Origin: JANOYJ01 sp963792485
GTDB lineage: Bacteria > Pseudomonadota > Alphaproteobacteria > Rhizobiales > Rhizobiaceae
Reading direction: 5' to 3'
DNA length: 64,000 nucleotides
Assembly (NCBI GenBank): GCA_963792485.1
Contig: CAWBWL010000007.1
Location: 868,001 to 932,000, forward strand
The translations under genes were made by a program, and so were the position numbers. Below the pieces are notes generated by a model that ran no database searches, was not told where the DNA came from, and worked only from the letters and a program-made list of their open reading frames with translations. This document shows positions 59,544 through 64,000 of this stretch, one piece after another (the first letter of the stretch is position 1; every line of letters begins with the position of its first letter).

Positions 59544-60710
59544 GTGCTGCGTACGGGTCTGAAATTATTGCGATTTATTGGGATCGCCATTCTGACGCTG
59601 CTTTTTCTGGCGGCGATGTCAGAGGGTGTGTTCACCCGGGACCTGACGCTTGCCCTGGCCACAGCGCTGGCCTCGGCTGCTTTGGCCACTGCGCTCCTCG
59701 CATACCGGCGCATGCGCCGAACGACGCGCGAGGCGCAGGATATGTTTGCCGAGTTGGAGCGCGCGGCGCGAAGGGCGAACGCCGCCGCGCAATTGCCGCT
59801 CGCTCCCCTGCCGGACAAAGGCACAGCGAAATCGGCCGCCAAACCTGCCCGCGCCAAACCGCGCAAAGCCCTTCCCATTCCTGCAAATGAGCCAGGATCT
59901 GCCGCAAACTCCGCCAGAATTGCAGGCGCCAGGCCCATGCCGCCAGTCGTCACCGACGACATATCATCGGCAGAGGATGCCCTCCTGCTTGCCATGGGCA
60001 ATCATGATCTCGATATCAGTCTGGAACCAGTGGTCGAGCTTCAATCGTCAAATATCGCAGCCTATCGCGTCCATGCCCATTTGCAGGCGGCAGACGGATC
60101 AAGCGTTCATGTGCGCCGGCTGGAAGGCAAGCATACTGGAATTGATCCCGCCCGGTTTGATCTGGAGCTGTTTCATGCCGCAGCAAGCGCCATTCGCCGC
60201 CTTCTGGGCACTTCGGCTGACACAACACCACTCATCTGCCCGGTTGGCATTTCAGTTCTGTCCAGCCACAAGGATTTGCGCCGGATTGTCGGCATGATGG
60301 CTGCTCTGCCAGCCCTTCAATCCGGCCTGGTGATTGAAGTGCCAGGAGATGCCTTGCAGCACGAGGGTCTCGCCTCGACAGGCGCGGCGCTGCTTCTTGA
60401 TGCGGGTATCCGCCTTGCGGTGGAAGGACCTCTGCCGGAAGGTCAGCATGTTGAGATATTGGAGCGCTTTGCATTCGAGTTCTGGTCGCTGAAGGGCATT
60501 CATATTGTGCTGTCCGGTAAATCGACAGACACCGGAGAGACCGGAACGCGGCTTGTTGCCACGCATCTTGCGGAAGACCATGATGTGATCGCGATGATCG
60601 ATGGGGGGGTCAAGCTTGTCTGTGGTCCGCTTTTTGCGAACCCTAAACCTGTCAGGCGGCGAGGCGATGTCGGACCAGACGTTCCAAACGAGCGCAAGGG
60701 CGCGATGTAA
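59544..60710 (+). CDS. Membrane-anchored degenerate EAL-domain protein
   Basis: 388 residues from the GTG at 59544. Two membrane segments occupy residues 1-55. A coiled, Ala/Lys-rich linker follows, then an EAL-like domain from about residue 145 (DLDISLEPVVELQSSNIAAY, VHVRRLEGKHTGIDPARFDL, GLVIEVPGDALQHEGLASTG). The usual EAL (EAL/EVL) catalytic pattern and most metal residues are absent, so it probably senses c-di-GMP or regulates by binding rather than hydrolysis. This gene lies beside the HAD gene in relatives. It is intact. Confidence 0.82.
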   Translation: MLRTGLKLLRFIGIAILTLLFLAAMSEGVFTRDLTLALATALASAALATALLAYRRMRRTTREAQDMFAELERAARRANAAAQLPLAPLPDKGTAKSAAKPARAKPRKALPIPANEPGSAANSARIAGARPMPPVVTDDISSAEDALLLAMGNHDLDISLEPVVELQSSNIAAYRVHAHLQAADGSSVHVRRLEGKHTGIDPARFDLELFHAAASAIRRLLGTSADTTPLICPVGISVLSSHKDLRRIVGMMAALPALQSGLVIEVPGDALQHEGLASTGAALLLDAGIRLAVEGPLPEGQHVEILERFAFEFWSLKGIHIVLSGKSTDTGETGTRLVATHLAEDHDVIAMIDGGVKLVCGPLFANPKPVRRRGDVGPDVPNERKGAM

Positions 60711-60740
60711 AGAAAAACGCGGCCCCGGAGGACCGCGTCT
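60711..60740 (-). terminator. Rho-independent terminator of the VWA/TadG-like gene
   Basis: On the minus strand ACGCGG pairs with CCGCGT around a ten-base loop and is followed by TTTTTC. It lies about 24 bases after the VWA gene stop. It may also slow plus-strand transcripts from the EAL gene. Confidence 0.6.
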
Positions 60741-60763
60741 GGAGGTTGGAGCGCTCTTCTTAT

Positions 60764-62938
60764 TTATCCCGTGAAGCGCAGATTTGAGAGTTCGTCGGCA
60801 ATTTCCTTGAACGTGTCATCAAGAGTGTCAGACGTTGCGTTCCAGAACAGCTTGGCGGGATTGCCAGAGCCGTCCTTGCGAACACGCGAAGTTCCGGCGC
60901 AGTAAGTGAGCGTTTCGATCGCTTTGTTCACCTGCGCCTTTTCGCTCGCCGTGCTTTCGTAGTCCGGATTCAGATCAAGCGCCACTGTCATCAGCATGAT
61001 CTTCTCGCCTTTGATGTTGTCGCAGATGTCGAGCATCTTCTCGTCCATTGCCTTTTGAAAGTTTGTCGCGTCATGTGTTGTCTTGGGGGCACTGGTGTTC
61101 AAGAAAATGCGGGCCACATTTGAGGCGTCGGACCGCGTGGCAAGACCGTTGGTGCCGGTATTGCCTGCATAACCGCTGAAACCAAACGCGCCATATGTTG
61201 ACTCGGTGCCGGTTACGTCGCCATTATTTGCCTTACTCAGATCACCATAGGTGTTGGCGCCATCGGTGAGGACAATCACGACTTTGTCGATATCCTTGCG
61301 GGATTCTGGAACGCCCTCGGAGAACGGTTCCTTGGACGAAATCGTGCGCCAGCCCCATGCAAGGCCCTCAGGCACGTTTGTATTGCCGCTTGGACCCATC
61401 GCGTCAATGGCGTCGTGCACCGTGGTTTCGCTGCCAGTCAAAGGCGTGATTGCATTTGTGGTGCAGCTTTGGTTCGGGCCTGCCTCTCCGCGATAGTACT
61501 GCCACTGGCCAAGGCGTCCCGACGTCGAGGACGGCGAGCCCTGTCCCGAAAGAAACGGCTTGTTGGCGATGTATTTCGCAACGTTTGTCATGCGCGGGCG
61601 CGAAGTCGACGTCCACCATGTTGACGATGTCGGGCTAGCCGCGGAAGAAAGCGCCTGACCGGAGTCATTGTAAGTCGGCCAGTAGCTGACGGCGCGGAAA
61701 TCCGCATCCGTTTCATAATCCGGCCACCAATTGTTGACGCCGCCGTAAACGCTGCCTGTGCTGTTTGACGTCCCATACTGCGACGCATTGAAGTCGTCTG
61801 GCGCAAACATCGGCACATACAAGCTGGATGGATTGCTGGCAGATGGCGTGGTGTCCGTGACATCAAGACCACCGGGACGCATTTCGACACATCCATTCCA
61901 GGCATACTGTTCTTTAAGCCAGTTCAGATTGTACGTTGAAGACGCAATAGCGGTGGCCGCAGCCGATGAAGCGGCGGCCACATCCGTCAACGTTCCGGTG
62001 CGTTTGAACACGGCACAGTTGGACGTGCTGCTGCCGCTGGTTCCCTGTCTCCAAACCTCACACTGGGAGGATGATTCAGTGCCGCCAGAACGGAATGTCA
62101 GCGCATTATAGATCGAAAACCGCGTCAATGGGTTGCCGGATGCATCCAGTTTTGAGCCGTCCGCACCGGTTGTCCGGTAACCCGTCGGGTTTGTCGGGCT
62201 CGGCGTGCCCCAGTTCAAATGCTCATGATGGATCGGCGATACGCCGCGCGTATCCATCCATGATTTCGTGGCATTTGCCGGGCCGACATTTACGGAGGCG
62301 GCAAAGGGAACGATCGAGAACTTGATTGGGTCGTTGACCTGCTCGATCTGCTCCCCTGCAGTGATCATTGTCGAGACGAGCTCTTTAGCCGCTGTTTTCA
62401 GCAGCGTAATGCGCTGGTTCGCCACCGGAGTGCCCGAGTTTCCGTACTTGTCCCACGCCATTGAGCCCGAATTATCGAGAACAAGGGCGATTTCGGCCAG
62501 TGCGCGCATTTTGAGCGTTGATTGCTGAATGACAACCACATTGGTCCCGGCCTGTTCGCCCATCAGCGCGGAAATGGCAGGTCCGAAAAGCGTCTCGTAG
62601 GCGAGAGTCGCCTTGACGACGAGTTCCTTGGAAGTGGTTCCGGCTTCGCCCGGGAGCAAAACTTCGACTGTAGTGCTGTCTTTATAGTTCGGATCAAAGT
62701 TTGCTTCAAAGAATTTCTTGCCAAAGTCCTTGAGCTCCGCATCTGTCTTGGTGCCCGCCGCATAGAGCTTACTGACAGCCAAGCCCGCCGCGTCGGTGGA
62801 ATCGCCGAGCGAGTGCTTCAGGCGGCTGATATTGGCGTAATCAACCGACATGCCAACGCCCGCGAACAAGGGAAGCATCGCAATGGCGAAAATCGCCGCG
62901 TAATTGCCATCCTGATTGCGCAAAAAATTCTTCAGCAT
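60764..62938 (-). CDS. TadG-like pilus assembly protein with von Willebrand factor A domain
   Basis: A 724-residue protein. The N-terminus (MLKNFLRNQDGNYAAIFAIA, then MLPLFAGVGMSVDYANISR) is the TadE/TadG pilin-like signal and helix, processed by a prepilin peptidase. Residues about 150-700 form a VWA domain with the metal site DNSGSM, a long insertion rich in Ser/Thr/Asn, and IVLTDGANTYGDLS. TadG-like VWA proteins reside in the inner membrane or periplasm and assist Flp pilus assembly. The gene is intact. A smaller TadE-like gene is directly upstream. Confidence 0.9.
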   Translation of the reverse strand: MLKNFLRNQDGNYAAIFAIAMLPLFAGVGMSVDYANISRLKHSLGDSTDAAGLAVSKLYAAGTKTDAELKDFGKKFFEANFDPNYKDSTTVEVLLPGEAGTTSKELVVKATLAYETLFGPAISALMGEQAGTNVVVIQQSTLKMRALAEIALVLDNSGSMAWDKYGNSGTPVANQRITLLKTAAKELVSTMITAGEQIEQVNDPIKFSIVPFAASVNVGPANATKSWMDTRGVSPIHHEHLNWGTPSPTNPTGYRTTGADGSKLDASGNPLTRFSIYNALTFRSGGTESSSQCEVWRQGTSGSSTSNCAVFKRTGTLTDVAAASSAAATAIASSTYNLNWLKEQYAWNGCVEMRPGGLDVTDTTPSASNPSSLYVPMFAPDDFNASQYGTSNSTGSVYGGVNNWWPDYETDADFRAVSYWPTYNDSGQALSSAASPTSSTWWTSTSRPRMTNVAKYIANKPFLSGQGSPSSTSGRLGQWQYYRGEAGPNQSCTTNAITPLTGSETTVHDAIDAMGPSGNTNVPEGLAWGWRTISSKEPFSEGVPESRKDIDKVVIVLTDGANTYGDLSKANNGDVTGTESTYGAFGFSGYAGNTGTNGLATRSDASNVARIFLNTSAPKTTHDATNFQKAMDEKMLDICDNIKGEKIMLMTVALDLNPDYESTASEKAQVNKAIETLTYCAGTSRVRKDGSGNPAKLFWNATSDTLDDTFKEIADELSNLRFTG

Positions 62939-63099
62939 CTTAGTCTCCAGCCTTACCTGATCCCCCGCAACTCCAAAGGACGGATTGCGTATCAGGGTGA
63001 ATTTAACAGAGCCGGGTTACAAAATTGGTACCAAGGCAAAGGCGAATTCAACGTTTGCGGGAAAGCGGGTGTTAACCATACTTGGCAACCGGTTCCGGA

Positions 63100-63531
63100 T
63101 CAGGGCAGCACAATCACATAGTCATAATGATCCGCGGGCTTTCCTGTGACAGCCGCATAAAGCGGAGCCATTAGCGGCTTGAACTTAAGCCTGGCTGAAA
63201 CCTTGAGTACTCGGCCCTGAGGCGAGCGCATGTCGGGCATCTGTAGCTTCAGCTTGAGATTTTTCTCATGTTCAGGGCCTAGATTGGCCAAAAGCATGGC
63301 CTTGACAGTTTTCTCGACGGCGGATTTTGGCTTTCCCTTCACCACCTCCTGAATGCCCGCAATAGCGGCTTGATCAATGCTGCGGGCAAACTGGCTCTGC
63401 AAGCTTGAGGCTTGCACATAGTCAAATGACGCGCCGACGCCGGCCATCAAGGGCAAGGCCGCAAGCGCAAAGATCACGGCATAATTGCCGCCGGTGTCAC
63501 GTGCGAACCGTCGAGCCGCATCTTTTTGCAT
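63100..63531 (-). CDS. TadE/TadG-like minor pilin protein (short)
   Basis: 143 residues from the ATG at 63531 with GGGGGA as ribosome site. A longer upstream frame to 63684 has no support. The N-terminus RRFARDTGGNYAVIFALAAL, then PLMAGVGASFDYVQASSLQ, is the same pilin-like signal as in the downstream VWA protein, and GNYAVIFALA matches it closely. It lacks the VWA domain and ends at ...DYVIVLP. The two genes are paralogous at the N-terminus and lie in tandem. Confidence 0.85.
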   Translation of the reverse strand: MQKDAARRFARDTGGNYAVIFALAALPLMAGVGASFDYVQASSLQSQFARSIDQAAIAGIQEVVKGKPKSAVEKTVKAMLLANLGPEHEKNLKLKLQMPDMRSPQGRVLKVSARLKFKPLMAPLYAAVTGKPADHYDYVIVLP

Positions 63532-63673
63532 AACATCCCCCGCACAATTCACGCCCTGATAGAGGAAACCCATTAAGGCGGAGAAAACTCGGACTGTCCG
63601 ATTTGAACGGTCTTTCGTCTCTGGTTTGACTCTCTCATTGACAAGCGCAGCCCAAGTGCATATCTCACCGCTA

Positions 63674-63700
63674 CTAGCACTCATCCAGTGTGAGTGCTAA
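63674..63700 (+). promoter_or_regulatory. CIRCE element (HrcA operator) for groES
   Basis: CTAGCACTC, nine bases, then GAGTGCTAA is the CIRCE inverted repeat with one base off the consensus TTAGCACTC-N9-GAGTGCTAA. It is 56 bases before the groES ATG. HrcA should bind here to repress groESL in the absence of heat shock. Confidence 0.95.
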
Positions 63701-63755
63701 TCCGGCTCAAAGGCCGGTCCCCACTTTCAAAAACCAACATCAAGGGTTCATCACA

Positions 63756-64000
63756 ATGGCCAAAACAAAGTTCCGTCCGTTGCATGATCGCATCGTCGTT
63801 CGCCGCGTTGATGCGGAAGAAAAGACGGCTGGCGGCATCATCATCCCCGACACAGCCAAGGAAAAACCGATGGAAGGCGAAGTCCTGTCCGTTGGACCTG
63901 GCGCGCGCGACGATCACGGCAAGCTGGTTCCGCTGGACGTCAAGTCCGGCGACCGCATCCTGTTCGGCAAATGGTCCGGCACCGAAGTCAAGCTCAATGG
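63756..64000 (+). CDS. groES: GroES co-chaperonin (3' end outside window)
   Basis: The first 82 residues are visible from the ATG at 63756: MAKTKFRPLHDRIVVRRVDA, then EEKTAGGIIIPDTAKEKP (the mobile loop that contacts GroEL), GEVLSVGPGARDDHGKLVPL and DRILFGKWSGTEVKLNG. The family is about 95-104 residues long, so about 15-20 are missing. GroES caps GroEL and aids protein folding. groEL should follow. CIRCE-controlled transcription is explained in the operator entry. Confidence 0.97.
   Translation, partial: MAKTKFRPLHDRIVVRRVDAEEKTAGGIIIPDTAKEKPMEGEVLSVGPGARDDHGKLVPLDVKSGDRILFGKWSGTEVKLN

Overview
The window reads as a chromosomal segment of an alphaproteobacterium of the order Hyphomicrobiales (Rhizobiales). 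The evidence is the gene order pmbA - inositol-monophosphatase-like - DUF4170 - DUF374 acyltransferase - waaA - lpxK next to DUF2093 - mutL, the ribF/TIGR01459 HAD/ileS neighbourhood, CtrA-type TTAA-N7-TTAA sites, a Mur/Fur-type palindrome before mntH, and palindromic intergenic repeats of a rhizobial style. No genus can be fixed from the sequence alone. Base composition is G+C-rich with codon use to match, apart from a few A/T-richer patches, notably about 33.7-35.4 kb.

Layout. 0-1 kb: end of a membrane histidine kinase. 1-23 kb: a large surface-protein locus, all on the minus strand, with an outer-membrane beta-barrel protein, a roughly 3,540-residue secreted protein with 27 cysteine-paired repeats, a small DUF11-type protein, and a roughly 1,990-residue glycine-rich protein with 13 SpaA-like repeats. 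23.7-28.9 kb: small regulatory and stress genes, mntH with its operator, a WYL regulator, a RidA-like protein and palindromic repeats. 29-33.7 kb: a methylamine/betaine demethylation pair (MttB-family methyltransferase plus a flavoprotein demethylase) beside a GcvA-like LysR regulator. 33.7-37.2 kb: accessory genes, namely a DUF5131/TcmP pair and a TetR/F420-reductase-like cassette flanked by an intact and a truncated copy of a Cys-rich gene. 37.6-53.2 kb: housekeeping genes (mutL, lipid A/Kdo genes, pmbA, MATE transporter, patatin, rsmD, rluB, tadA). 53.3-59.4 kb: ileS, an Xre/RES toxin-antitoxin pair, ribF and a HAD phosphatase. 59.5-64 kb: a degenerate EAL protein, two Tad-like pilus/VWA proteins, and the start of groES behind a CIRCE element.

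A dominant technical feature is frequent single-base frameshifts, including in genes that should be essential (ileS) or highly conserved (mutL, rsmD, ribosome/tRNA functions). The protein sequence resumes correctly in another frame each time. I therefore treat most of these genes as intact in the cell and damaged in this assembly, and I give the span of the whole gene. Coordinates of frameshifts are approximate.

Functionally, the most striking part is the 22-kb surface locus. A barrel protein and several giant disulfide-rich repeat proteins are encoded together, with CtrA-like sites near the histidine kinase and the glycine-rich giant, which suggests cell-cycle-linked production of a surface structure or adhesin. 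Further CtrA-type sites precede a membrane acyltransferase and the EAL protein gene.
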